Assembly (NCBI GenBank): GCA_032334055.1
Contig: JAUOZS010000001.1
Coordinates: 620,001 to 684,000, forward strand
Source: Selenomonadales bacterium 4137-cl
Lineage (GTDB): Bacteria > Bacillota > Negativicutes > Sporomusales > UBA7701
Length of the DNA: 64,000 nt
Direction: 5' to 3'
The notes beneath the pieces were generated by a model that saw only the letters and a program-made list of their open reading frames with translations, did not search any database and had not been told where the DNA came from. The translations under genes were made by a program, and so were the position numbers. Position 1 is the first letter of the stretch, and each line of letters starts with the position of its first letter. Shown piece after piece: positions 1-8,499 of this stretch.

Positions 1-1
1 C

Positions 2-1915
2 GGGTTCGTCGGCCTGCCGGTCGAAGACGGGAAGCCCCTGACTCCCGAGGAGTTTCAGAAACTTGACCGCGACAAAAAGGAAATGATCGAAAAACGGATG
101 CTGGCCGTCCACGAAAAGGCCATGGAAGCCATCCGCCAGGTGCAGCACCTGGAACGGGAGGCGAGGGAGGAGATGAAGGGCCTCGACGCCAAGGTCGGGC
201 TGTTCGCCGTCGGCCATTTCATCGACGAGCTCAAGGCCAAGTATGAGGCATTTGATACGGTTGTCGCGTATCTGGAGGCTGTTAAGAACGACATTGTCAA
301 GAACATCAACGATTTCAAGCCTGCGAACGAGGATGAGAGCAACCCGCTGCTGATGTTCCGTAAGAGCATGCAGGAGGCGGTCAAGGACAAATATCAGGTC
401 AATCTGCTGGTCGACAACCATGGGCTTGAGGGCGCCCCCGTAGTGGTAGAGGTCAACCCGACGTACTATAACCTGATCGGGCGGGTCGAGTACGAAACGC
501 GCATGGGCGTTGTCAATACCGATTTTTCGATGATCAAGCCGGGCGCCCTACACAGGGCCAACGGCGGCTATCTCATCCTCAATATCAAGGATGTGCTAGC
601 CAATGTCGGCGCCTGGGAGGGTCTGAAACGCGTCCTTAAGACGAGAAAGCTCCATATCGAAAATCTCGGCGAGCAGTATGGGATGCTGGCGATGGCGTCC
701 GTCAAGCCCGAACCCATACCGATCAACGTCAAAGTCATCCTCATCGGCAACCCGCAGCTTTATCATCTGATTTTCAATTATGACGAGGATTTCCGCAAGC
801 TGTTCAAGGTTTATGCCGACTTTGACACCGAGATGGCCAACAATGAGGCCAACATCGGCAAATTGGCCGGTTTCGTCGCGTCCACCGTCCAACGGGAAAA
901 CCTGAAGCACTTCGACCGGGCGGCGGTGGTCAAGGTGGTGGAATACGCAACCCGCCTGTCGGGTAGCCAGCAGAAATTCACCACCCGTTTCAGCGAGGTT
1001 GTCGAGCTGTTGTGCGAGGCGGATGCCTGGGCGAGCGTCGACGGCGCCGAGCTGGTGGGAATGGCTCATGTTCGCCGCGCGATCGACGAAAAGCGGTTCC
1101 GCTATAATAAATACGAGGAAAAGCTCCGGGAGATGTTCGCGGAGGGTAAGCTGCTGATCGACACCGACGGCGAAAAGGTAGGCCAGGTAAACGGCCTGGC
1201 GGTGCTGTCGGTGGGCGAGTATATGTTCGGCAAGCCTTCGCGGATAACGGCGAATACTTTTCTTGGCAAGGGCGGGGTCGTGAACATCGAGCGGGAGACG
1301 AAGATGAGCGGCACCAGCCACAGCAAGGGTGTAATGATTCTTGCCGGGTACCTGGGCCAGCAGTACGCTCAGGAGCGGCCGCTAACCCTCACCGCCAGCC
1401 TGACCTTTGAACAGCTTTACGACGGGGTGGACGGCGACAGCGCGTCAAGCACCGAATTATACGCCATCCTGTCGAGCCTGTCGGGTGTGCCTATCCGCCA
1501 GAATATTGCCGTAACCGGTTCGGTTAACCAAAAAGGCGAAATTCAACCCATCGGCGGGGTAACGGAGAAGATCGAGGGCTTTTTCGCGGTGTGCAAGATC
1601 AAGGGACTGACCGGCCAGCAGGGCGTGATGATCCCTCACCAGAATGTCTCCAACCTCACCCTTGACGACGAGGTGATCGAGGCGGTTAAGGAGGGCCGGT
1701 TCCATATCTGGCCCGTGGCGACGATCGACGAGGGGATTGAAATTCTTACCGGTGTGCCGGCGGGGGTCAAGGGTTCAGACGGAGTTTTCCCGCCCGACAG
1801 CATCCATGCCCGGGTAGGCAGGCAACTGTCTGCCTACACCGACACGCTCATCAAGATGGGCCGGTCGGCTGAGGAGCACGGCGGCGGGATCGGTGCCAAG
1901 GAAGGCGGGGCATGA
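2..1915 (+). CDS. Lon-family AAA+ protease, C-terminal part (5' end outside window)
   Basis: The reading frame is open from the first bases of the window, so the gene starts upstream; the ATG at 83 is internal. The visible part ends with a Lon-type peptidase domain. The catalytic Ser lies in DGDSASS (codon 1439-1441) and the dyad Lys in GGVTEKIEG (codon 1568-1570). Upstream are AAA+ elements such as KVILIGNPQLY and a helical region that fits the LonB-like/Lon-related protease family (about 800 residues in total) rather than classical LonA. The expected role is ATP-dependent degradation of damaged or regulatory proteins in the cytoplasm. The stop overlaps the next gene by 4 bases (ATGA), which indicates co-transcription and translational coupling. 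The family call is firm; the exact subfamily is an inference. Confidence 0.9.
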   Translation, partial: GFVGLPVEDGKPLTPEEFQKLDRDKKEMIEKRMLAVHEKAMEAIRQVQHLEREAREEMKGLDAKVGLFAVGHFIDELKAKYEAFDTVVAYLEAVKNDIVKNINDFKPANEDESNPLLMFRKSMQEAVKDKYQVNLLVDNHGLEGAPVVVEVNPTYYNLIGRVEYETRMGVVNTDFSMIKPGALHRANGGYLILNIKDVLANVGAWEGLKRVLKTRKLHIENLGEQYGMLAMASVKPEPIPINVKVILIGNPQLYHLIFNYDEDFRKLFKVYADFDTEMANNEANIGKLAGFVASTVQRENLKHFDRAAVVKVVEYATRLSGSQQKFTTRFSEVVELLCEADAWASVDGAELVGMAHVRRAIDEKRFRYNKYEEKLREMFAEGKLLIDTDGEKVGQVNGLAVLSVGEYMFGKPSRITANTFLGKGGVVNIERETKMSGTSHSKGVMILAGYLGQQYAQERPLTLTASLTFEQLYDGVDGDSASSTELYAILSSLSGVPIRQNIAVTGSVNQKGEIQPIGGVTEKIEGFFAVCKIKGLTGQQGVMIPHQNVSNLTLDDEVIEAVKEGRFHIWPVATIDEGIEILTGVPAGVKGSDGVFPPDSIHARVGRQLSAYTDTLIKMGRSAEEHGGGIGAKEGGA

Positions 1916-3279
1916 GCGGGCAGCCTGTTGAGCGGGGCGGAAGATACGAGATTGAAATAACCAGTTTGGGTCACAGCGGTGAAGGCGTGGGCCGGTACCA
2001 CGGCTTCACCGTCTTCGTGCCCGGAGCGCTGCCGGGCGAAAAGGTGACGGCTACCGCCGAGGTCGTCAAGCAGAATTATGCCAAAGCGCGCCTGGACGCG
2101 GTGCTGGCACCTTCGCCCGACCGCGTCATGCCCCGCTGCCCTGTCTATGAGCGCTGCGGGGGCTGCCAGCTCCAGCACCTCGCGTATCCGGCCCAGCTTG
2201 TCGTCAAACGCCAGACGGTGGTGGACGCCGTCACCCGGATTGGCAAATTGAACGGCGTTGTTGTCCATCCCACTCTTGGCGCGGCCGAGCCGTGGCATTA
2301 CCGCAACAAGATGCAGTTTCCGGTGGGCATGGTCGGTGGACACCTTGCGGTGGGGTGCTTCGCTCCCGGCAGTCACAATATCGTCGATGTTGACGACTGC
2401 CATATTCAGCATCCCGCCAATAATGCCGTCGCCCGCGCCGTGCGCGCCGTGTTGGCCGGGCTGGGCATCCCGCCGTATGACGAGAAGAGCGGCGACGGCG
2501 TTGTCCGCCATGTTCTCGGCCGGGTGGGCACGGCCAGCGGCGAGATTATGGCGGTGATTGTCACGGCCACTGCCGACCTGCCCCGCAAGGATAGCGTGAT
2601 TGCCAGTCTCAGGCGCGAGATTCCGGGGCTGGTGAGCGTCGTCCACAACGTCAACCCGGCGCGGACCAATGTTATTCTCGGCCGGCAGACGACGACAGTC
2701 TGGGGTAGGGATACCATCCTCGACCGTATCGGCGATTTTTTGTTTCGCGTCTCGGCCCGGTCGTTTTTTCAGGTTAATACTGCCCAGGCGGCGGCGCTAT
2801 ACAGGAAGGCGGAGGAATACGCCGGTCTAACCGGGACAGAGACGGTAATCGATGCTTATTGCGGCACCGGCACGATCACTCTTTTTCTTGCCCGACACGC
2901 CACCAAGGTTTACGGTATAGAGGTCGTGGCTGACGCTGTCGCCGATGCCCGCGCCAACGCGGCCGCCAACGGCATTGGCAACGTGGAGTACATCGTCGGC
3001 GACGCCGTCGCGGTGATGCCGAAACTGCGGACGGGAGGCGTAAGGCCTCACGCCATCGTTGTCGACCCGCCGCGCGCCGGCTGTGCGCCGGTGGTGCTCG
3101 ATACCTTCGTCCGCATGGGGCCGGAGCGCATCGTGTACGTGTCCTGCAATCCGGCGTCAATGGCTCGCGACCTTGCCGTTCTTGCCGGGGGCGGGTACAG
3201 CGTGAGGGAAATCCAGCCGGTCGATATGTTTCCGCAGACGTATCACGTGGAGTCAGTCACGTTGATAGAGCGGAAGTAG
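1912..3279 (+). CDS. rlmD: 23S rRNA (uracil-5-)-methyltransferase, RlmD/RumA type
   Basis: A 455-residue protein with the three parts of the RumA/RlmD family. An N-terminal TRAM domain occupies about residues 8-65. An iron-sulfur cysteine cluster follows (CPVYERCGGCQLQHL, about residues 76-90). The C-terminal SAM methyltransferase has DAYCGTGTITLF for cofactor binding, DPPRAG, and the catalytic Cys in YVSCNPASMARDL. It should methylate a uridine of 23S rRNA at C5. Several Firmicute paralogues (RlmCD, RlmD-like) share this layout, so the target base is not certain. The ATG overlaps the stop of the upstream protease gene. Confidence 0.93.
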   Translation: MSGQPVERGGRYEIEITSLGHSGEGVGRYHGFTVFVPGALPGEKVTATAEVVKQNYAKARLDAVLAPSPDRVMPRCPVYERCGGCQLQHLAYPAQLVVKRQTVVDAVTRIGKLNGVVVHPTLGAAEPWHYRNKMQFPVGMVGGHLAVGCFAPGSHNIVDVDDCHIQHPANNAVARAVRAVLAGLGIPPYDEKSGDGVVRHVLGRVGTASGEIMAVIVTATADLPRKDSVIASLRREIPGLVSVVHNVNPARTNVILGRQTTTVWGRDTILDRIGDFLFRVSARSFFQVNTAQAAALYRKAEEYAGLTGTETVIDAYCGTGTITLFLARHATKVYGIEVVADAVADARANAAANGIGNVEYIVGDAVAVMPKLRTGGVRPHAIVVDPPRAGCAPVVLDTFVRMGPERIVYVSCNPASMARDLAVLAGGGYSVREIQPVDMFPQTYHVESVTLIERK

Positions 3280-3334
3280 CTTGAAATATAAGGGTTTGCC
3301 GGTTTGGAAAAAACTAAAAATGTGTTTCCATGTT

Positions 3335-3365
3335 CGCCTAGACGTAAGGTTTAGGCGATTTTTCT
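3335..3365 (+). terminator. Rho-independent terminator after rlmD
   Basis: CGCCTAGA (3335-3342) pairs with TTTAGGCG (3350-3357, one G-T pair) and is followed by a T-rich run. It closes the backbone operon just before the acquired DNA begins. Confidence 0.8.
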
Positions 3366-3647
3366 TTCGGATGGGGGTAAACTTTTTCGCGAAACAGAAC
3401 CCTTTCGCGTAATTCAAGAGGTATTTTGCGAAAAGGTATAATGGGAAAGGGGAGAATGAAAGGCATTCTTTTATAAGCTTTGGGTGTCGTCTTGTTTCAT
3501 GCCGGCTTCTTGATAGAACAACCAGATCAGAAATAGAAATGCTACAACTCCAGATATGCAAAACAGTATTTGGAAAAATCAAATTATTGTTGTGTGTTAA
3601 CGTAGAGCGTGATAAACTGGAAAATGTATACAGAAGAGGTGTTTCGA
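3366..3647 (+). promoter_or_regulatory. Intergenic region at left prophage edge with probable promoter
   Basis: No credible gene. It holds the self-complementary TTTCGCGAAA (3385-3394) followed by a second TTTCGCG (3403-3409), able to form a 7-base-pair hairpin. A weak GAATG/CATTC hairpin before TTTTAT lies near 3453-3470. A likely promoter for the downstream XRE gene is TTGTTG (3587-3592), an 18-base spacer and GATAAA (3611-3616). The left attachment site is expected in this stretch but was not identified. Confidence 0.45.
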
Positions 3648-3875
3648 ATGGAAGTAAGTTACAATAAACTTTGGAAATTACTCATTGATAAAAAAATGAA
3701 ACGGATCGGGTTGATGGAGGCTACAGGCATTGGGACTTCAACCCTCTCTAAGCTTGGAAAAGATCAGTATGTCAGCATGGAAGTGCTAGTAAAGATATGT
3801 CAAGTGCTTAATTGCAATATAGGTGATATTGTGGACGTGGTGAAAGCAGCGGTGCCCCATGAAAAAATCGACTGA
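3648..3875 (+). CDS. Small XRE/Cro-C1-type HTH regulator
   Basis: A 75-residue, single-domain protein. Residues about 8-65 form a Cro/C1-like five-helix fold (KLWKLLIDKKM, LMEATGIGTSTLSKLGK, VLVKICQVLNCNIGDIVDVV) that resembles the YozG/HTH_26 type. The ATG at 3648 is chosen over the upstream GTG at 3609 because AGAGGTG (3635-3641) sits 6 bases before it. It is the first gene of a rightward cluster with the TcmP, radical-SAM-like and peptidase genes and probably regulates that cluster or the prophage. The operator is not known. Confidence 0.8.
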   Translation: MEVSYNKLWKLLIDKKMKRIGLMEATGIGTSTLSKLGKDQYVSMEVLVKICQVLNCNIGDIVDVVKAAVPHEKID

Positions 3876-3949
3876 CGAAGATATAAAGTATAGATACATT
3901 ACAACTGCCATCGAGCAGGGTGCTCAATAAAATTGTGAAGGGGGTTTAT

Positions 3950-5185
3950 ATGGCTAAAGACAATAGCACGTTCTTCATAAGAAAAAATAGTTGGTCAGAA
4001 ATAAAGGACCGATTGCTTAGCGGTTATCTCCCACAGTATTTTCAAAAGTTGTTGATGACGAATAAGCCCATAGTCTATGTTGACTGCTTTGCGGGTAAGG
4101 GTAAGTTTGACGATGGCGGTGACGGTTCGCCTCGCATTGCCCTGAAAATCAGGGACGATTGTATTGGGCGAACAAATTCGCAGAATGCCCGAATTGATGG
4201 TTGTTTTATCGACCTGAACTATGCCGATGAATTAACAACTAATATTGCGGATTATTGCAACTGCAATGGCACACCAGTGGTAATCTCCGGCAAATACGAA
4301 GAAAAAATCGAGACACTATTGTCTGATAAACTTGGCAAGAATGTCTTTCTGTATATAGACCCTTATGGGATTAAGGCTCTGGACTATGGACTGTTTTCCA
4401 AGTTTGCCAATTATGGTTTTAACAGTATTGAAATGCTGATAAACATGAACTCTTTCGGCTTTTTTCGAGATGCTTGCCGTGTAATGAGAGTTGACTATAA
4501 AAACGACGAAGCTCTTTATAACCTTGATGATATCGTAGAGTATGAACCAACGGAAGTAGATGTTTCTCAGCAGTCTGAAATGCTACTAAATAGTATTGCC
4601 GGAGGAGATTACTGGAAAGCAATTGTCAGGGATTATAAGGCCGGAAAAATAGACGGCTACCAAGCTGAGAAGCGTTTTTCAACCGAATATAAACAGCGTT
4701 TAAGGCAGATGTACACATATGTGCTTGATATGCCAATCCGTATGAAATCTGGGCAACGCCCAAAGTATCGAATGATTCATGTTTGCAACCACGAACAAGG
4801 TTGCATTCTGATGGCGGATAATATGTCATCTCGCTTCGATGAACTGTTTATTGATATACAAAATCAGGGTCAATTGATTTTATTTGATTATACTCCAGAA
4901 AATGTAATTATTGACAGGAACGACATTCAAGCAAAAATGCTAATTTTTCTCTCGAATTTCCCCAATGGCATGACTGCAGACAAGCTGATTGCCGCTTTCT
5001 TTACGGAATATGGAGTGTTGTGTAAATCTGGAACTATTCGCGAAATATGGCGAGACATGGAGAAAAGAGGGGCTATCGAGGTCACGCGAATTCCCCCAAC
5101 TACCCCATCGACTGGTAGACCGTCTAATTTCTTTACAGAAGATAAGCGCAAAAAACAGAGCGTGACAATCAGGAGGAAGCCATGA
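3950..5185 (+). CDS. tcmP: Three-Cys-motif partner protein, TcmP family
   Basis: A 411-residue cytoplasmic protein matching the TcmP family, which is named for its genomic pairing with three-Cys-motif (Gp37/Gp68-like) proteins such as the next gene. An N-terminal segment with VYVDCFAGKGKF and a later FLYIDPYGIKALD resemble methyltransferase-like Rossmann motifs. A C-terminal winged-helix-like region follows (about residues 330-400, ending in a basic tail). The biochemical activity of the family is unknown. The ATG at 3950 is chosen over GTG 3920 because AAGGGGG lies 5 bases upstream. The stop overlaps the next start by 4 bases, so the two proteins are coupled. Confidence 0.82.
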   Translation: MAKDNSTFFIRKNSWSEIKDRLLSGYLPQYFQKLLMTNKPIVYVDCFAGKGKFDDGGDGSPRIALKIRDDCIGRTNSQNARIDGCFIDLNYADELTTNIADYCNCNGTPVVISGKYEEKIETLLSDKLGKNVFLYIDPYGIKALDYGLFSKFANYGFNSIEMLINMNSFGFFRDACRVMRVDYKNDEALYNLDDIVEYEPTEVDVSQQSEMLLNSIAGGDYWKAIVRDYKAGKIDGYQAEKRFSTEYKQRLRQMYTYVLDMPIRMKSGQRPKYRMIHVCNHEQGCILMADNMSSRFDELFIDIQNQGQLILFDYTPENVIIDRNDIQAKMLIFLSNFPNGMTADKLIAAFFTEYGVLCKSGTIREIWRDMEKRGAIEVTRIPPTTPSTGRPSNFFTEDKRKKQSVTIRRKP

Positions 5186-5967
5186 AACCGGTCAAAGGAT
5201 ACATAACACGAAAATCGATGCTCTACAAAACCGGTGTAGAATATGGCGATTATACCATGAATCATGTTTTTGGCTGTTCGCATGGCTGCAAGTACCCCTG
5301 TTACGCTTTTCTGATAGCGAGGCGTTTCGGAAAAGCCGATTCTTATGAAGACTGGTTAGAGCCGTTTTTAGTTAGCAATACGCTAGAAATTCTCGACAAG
5401 GAAATCCCGCGATTAAAGTCAAAAATCAAGTCCGTGCAGCTCTGCTTTACCACAGATCCATTTATGTATGGTTATGAAGAAATAAAGAGTGTGAGCCTTG
5501 CAGCCATTCGGAAGCTGAATGATGCCGGTATAAAATGTACGGTACTAACCAAAGGGATACTACCAATTGAACTTGCGTCATTGTCAAAGGAGAATGAATA
5601 TGGTATTACACTCATTTCTCTGGATGAGGAGTACCGCGAAAGAGTTGAACCAGGAGCAGCACCATATCATGATAGGCTGGCAGCATTGAGACGATTGCAT
5701 GACGAGGGCTGTAAAACTTGGGTTAGCATTGAACCCTACCCAACGCCCAATTTAATCAAACAAAACTTGTCTACGATCCTTAATGCTATTGCCTTTACAG
5801 ATAAGATTATCTTTGGGAGGACGAATTACAGTAAAGAAATTACAGCCTATCAAAATCACAGGATTTTTTATAACAACCAGGCAGAGAAAGTAATTAAATT
5901 TTGTTTGAATCAAAGTATCCAATATCACATAAAGAATGGAACGATAAGCAACATGGAAGAAAAGTGA
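5182..5967 (+). CDS. Three-Cys-motif (radical-SAM-like, Gp37/Gp68 family) protein
   Basis: A 261-residue protein with CSHGCKYPCYAF near residue 32, a CxxxCxxxC triad that differs from the canonical radical SAM CxxxCxxC. TTDPFM, TLISLDEEYRERVEPGA and WVSIEPYPTP follow, as in the DUF5131/Gp37-Gp68 and SplB-like radical SAM families. An iron-sulfur cluster and SAM chemistry are likely, but the substrate is unknown. The ATG overlaps the TcmP stop (ATGA), with a GAGGAAG ribosome site inside the upstream gene. The pairing is a known association; the function of the pair is undescribed as far as I know. Confidence 0.82.
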   Translation: MKPVKGYITRKSMLYKTGVEYGDYTMNHVFGCSHGCKYPCYAFLIARRFGKADSYEDWLEPFLVSNTLEILDKEIPRLKSKIKSVQLCFTTDPFMYGYEEIKSVSLAAIRKLNDAGIKCTVLTKGILPIELASLSKENEYGITLISLDEEYRERVEPGAAPYHDRLAALRRLHDEGCKTWVSIEPYPTPNLIKQNLSTILNAIAFTDKIIFGRTNYSKEITAYQNHRIFYNNQAEKVIKFCLNQSIQYHIKNGTISNMEEK

Positions 5968-6025
5968 TAATGTCTTGTCTTCTTTTTTGAAAATCGTGCC
6001 AACTGTTGAAAGGATGTGTGATTCG

Positions 6026-7921
6026 ATGCCCAACCGCACCAATGAGTTGGAACAGTTTATTTACCAGAAATGCTATGACCGCATCTGGGAAGCTGTTTAC
6101 GGATATGTAGCAGCGCATCCGAACTCGCTGGAGTTAGGCTATTCGCGCGTTCAATACCCCGACTCCGCTATGCTCGAAGATATGATACTGGAGTTTTCAA
6201 CCAACATCAACATTGATGAGGACACACTGTCTTTTGATGCAGTCGTTAGCTGCGTAATTATGCTTGAGCAGGAAACCTATCACGACACGGTGACTGCTGA
6301 GGTCAGTCAGTGGTTTAAGGTTCACTGCTTCGTGGTTGTCGAGGATGGAATCAAAAACTTTAATGTTCACGATATAGACATCTACTCAAAAGGGAAACGG
6401 GCAATGACCACCGGTGTCGCCGCAACGAACAACATAGTTCCTATTATTTGTAAAAATCAATTGGAGACTGAAGCGACACGATTTCTTGAAAGGTATTGCC
6501 CAGAAGCGTTACAGATTCCGATGGCGGTACCGATTGAGAAAATCGTAAAGGAGAAGATGGGGCTTAATATTTTGCACGGGAATCGGCTCACCGATGATTT
6601 CAGCCTTTTCGGGCAAATATGTTTTTCCCAAGGTAGCGTAAAAGTCTATGACCTGCTGACGGATACCTGCCAAGAAGTTGAAGTTGAACGCGGGACAATT
6701 TTGATCGATGCATATACCTTTTGGGAGCGCAACATCGGGTGTGTCAACAATACCATCGCCCATGAAGCATTTCACTGGCATCGGCACCGCGTTTACGCCG
6801 CGATAAAGAGCATCCTTCGGGGCGAAAAGCTTATTGCCTGCCGATGCCCTACAAGCTCAAAGGGCGAAAAGCAGGATGATAGTTGGACGGATGAAGACAG
6901 CATGGAATGGCAGGCTTCTCAAATTGCACCAAGAATACTGATGCCTATAGAAACGGCAGCGGTAAAAATCAAGGAACTACTGGATATGTACGGCTATTCG
7001 CCAGGCAGCGCGGACAAGACCGAAATATTGGAATGCGTCATTGATGAGTTGGCATCCTTTTATAAGGTGTCCAAACAGTCCGCCAAAATTCGAATGATCG
7101 ATCTCGGCTATAACGAAGCTGCCGGGGTTTATAACTATAAAGACAGCTACGCCCCTTATTTTTCGAACATTAGTCCTCGTGATGCTTTTTACGAGTATTG
7201 CGATAATGAGGAATTCCGAGCCGTTATTGATTCGGGACTTTTCCGCTATGCAAGCGGCTATTTCATTATCAACAACGAAAAATATCTGACCCAAGACAGC
7301 ACCGGACAGTATGTGCTTACAAACTATGCCTGGAGCAATCTTGCGGAATGTGCTCTACAATTTACATACCACCGTGTTAACATGCGAGAGCATGGCCGTT
7401 TTCACACGGATGTGTTTCACAGGGCTAATAGGCAGGCATACGAAAAACTGCCGCGCTTTGATGCTGATAGGAATATTTCTGTTATCGATAATGCGGAGGA
7501 ACTCCGCAGAAAACAAGAGGAATTTGAAGAACAGTTTGCCGACTACAGAGCAATCACACCTACGTTTGCACAACTCGCCGCCGACCTGATGAAGCGCAAA
7601 CGCTGGAACAGCGTTACATTCAAAGAAAAAACTCATCTTGATGACGCAACATATAGCCGCATCGTCAACAACGAGGAAAAGGAATGGTCGCTTAGAACCG
7701 TCATGGCAGTCTGTGTGGGGCTTGGCGTTAATGCACGAACTACTGACAAGCTGCTGGCCGCTGCAGGACATACGCTCAGTACTTCCCGTGAACACCAACT
7801 TTTCTCTTTTTTACTTACGTCTTTCGAAGGCCAATCTATCGACGAATGCAATACCTTCCTGGAAAGCATGGAGATAATGCCGCTTGGAAACAGACCACGC
7901 AAAAGGGAAGCCGTAAGTTAA
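6026..7921 (+). CDS. ImmA/IrrE-type Zn metallopeptidase with C-terminal HTH
   Basis: A 631-residue protein. The zinc motif HEAFH (about residues 246-250) and surrounding sequence fit the ImmA/IrrE peptidase family, whose members cleave phage or mobile-element repressors (ImmA/ImmR) or act in stress signalling (IrrE/DdrO). The protein is about four times longer than a bare ImmA. An uncharacterised N-terminal ~200 residues precedes the peptidase. Residues about 530-600 look like a Cro/C1-type HTH (TYSRIVNNEE..SLRTVMAVCVGLGV). The ATG at 6026 is preferred over the TTG at 5975 because AAAGGATG lies about 9 bases upstream. It is 58 bases after the radical-SAM-like gene and probably in the same operon; a strong terminator follows. 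Confidence 0.82.
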   Translation: MPNRTNELEQFIYQKCYDRIWEAVYGYVAAHPNSLELGYSRVQYPDSAMLEDMILEFSTNINIDEDTLSFDAVVSCVIMLEQETYHDTVTAEVSQWFKVHCFVVVEDGIKNFNVHDIDIYSKGKRAMTTGVAATNNIVPIICKNQLETEATRFLERYCPEALQIPMAVPIEKIVKEKMGLNILHGNRLTDDFSLFGQICFSQGSVKVYDLLTDTCQEVEVERGTILIDAYTFWERNIGCVNNTIAHEAFHWHRHRVYAAIKSILRGEKLIACRCPTSSKGEKQDDSWTDEDSMEWQASQIAPRILMPIETAAVKIKELLDMYGYSPGSADKTEILECVIDELASFYKVSKQSAKIRMIDLGYNEAAGVYNYKDSYAPYFSNISPRDAFYEYCDNEEFRAVIDSGLFRYASGYFIINNEKYLTQDSTGQYVLTNYAWSNLAECALQFTYHRVNMREHGRFHTDVFHRANRQAYEKLPRFDADRNISVIDNAEELRRKQEEFEEQFADYRAITPTFAQLAADLMKRKRWNSVTFKEKTHLDDATYSRIVNNEEKEWSLRTVMAVCVGLGVNARTTDKLLAAAGHTLSTSREHQLFSFLLTSFEGQSIDECNTFLESMEIMPLGNRPRKREAVS

Positions 7922-7936
7922 CAATAAGGTCTCCAC

Positions 7937-7970
7937 ACCGCGCATCAGAAATAGTGCGCGGTATTTTTTT
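7937..7970 (+). terminator. Terminator closing the left-end cassette
   Basis: A perfect 8-base-pair stem, ACCGCGCA (7937-7944) with TGCGCGGT (7955-7962), is followed by a run of T. It separates the TcmP/peptidase cassette from the early phage genes. Confidence 0.9.
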
Positions 7971-8187
7971 GCCCTTTTTTAAAAATTCATTTTCACGGCG
8001 TGTAAAAAAGTGACGGCATTTGCGGTAGTTCTTTCTATGGGCACATCCTCACTACACTGAAAAGACGCGCAGTTACGCGATTCCCCCTTTACATCCCGTG
8101 AAAGGACAAGCTGCGTCGCAATTGCTAAGATTTTCATAGATAGACGGTCAGACAAGCCGTATTTTTCAGGAAAGGAGAGCCAATGCG

Positions 8188-8337
8188 ATGCGAGACATAA
8201 AAAACAGCAAGGGCAAGATGGTCTGCCGCTTGGACGAAAAGGCCAGCATCGTCGAAATTGTGCATAAAGGCTGCAAGACGCTGATTCATTTCAAACCGGA
8301 CGGCACGGCAGAAGTTATCAACACAGAAGCTGTATAA
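8188..8337 (+). CDS. Small hypothetical phage protein (49 aa)
   Basis: A 49-residue ORF starting MRDIKNSKGK, with AAAGGAGA about 9 bases before the ATG. It is mostly polar with three pairs of short beta-like stretches (ASIVEIVHKG, TLIHFKP, AEVINTEAV). Similar small proteins sit at the start of early regions in clostridial prophages, but I know no function. The strong ribosome site and position support it as a real gene. It is followed by a terminator-like hairpin. Confidence 0.7.
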   Translation: MRDIKNSKGKMVCRLDEKASIVEIVHKGCKTLIHFKPDGTAEVINTEAV

Positions 8338-8376
8338 CCGTAAAAACAAGTCAATAGCAAAAATCCGCAGAACCGC

Positions 8377-8426
8377 GAGACGGGCAGGATGACACCAATC
8401 ACTGGTGTTCCCGCCCGTCTCTTTTT
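8377..8426 (+). terminator. Strong terminator/attenuator hairpin
   Basis: GAGACGGGC (8377-8385) pairs perfectly with GCCCGTCTC (8413-8421), followed by TTTTT. An inner ACACCA/TGGTGT pair extends the stem-loop. It lies upstream of the sigma-like gene and may attenuate transcription into it. Confidence 0.85.
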
Positions 8427-8450
8427 GTTTCTACGGATTTGAGACATCGG

Positions 8451-8493
8451 CCTCCTGCGGATTTTCAAACCAAATTTTGAAAATCGCAGGAGG
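8451..8493 (+). promoter_or_regulatory. Hairpin that buries the ribosome site of the sigma-like gene
   Basis: CCTCCTGCG (8451-8459) plus ATTTTCAAA (8461-8469) is complementary to TTTGAAAAT (8476-8484) plus CGCAGGAGG (8485-8493), with only one unpaired G at 8460. The 3' arm contains the whole AGGAGG Shine-Dalgarno of the gene starting at 8500. The stem of about 18 base pairs should block translation unless it is melted or bound. It has no T-run, so it is not a terminator. Confidence 0.75.
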
Positions 8494-8499
8494 AAAACG

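Noticed and set aside
596..1321. 241-codon minus-strand ORF
   Set aside because: Antisense to the Lon-like protease in GC-rich DNA, with no recognisable domain; a coding shadow.
1834..2646. 270-codon minus-strand ORF
   Set aside because: Antisense to rlmD; its His/Ala/Arg-rich sequence is typical of shadow translation.
3280..3600. Prophage left attachment core
   Set aside because: Only about 7-base matches to the right edge (for example TAGAAAT) were seen, no better than chance, so no att site is called.
8136..8166. ACGG/CCGT stem followed by ATTTTT before the 49-aa gene
   Set aside because: A four-base-pair stem is too weak to call a terminator.
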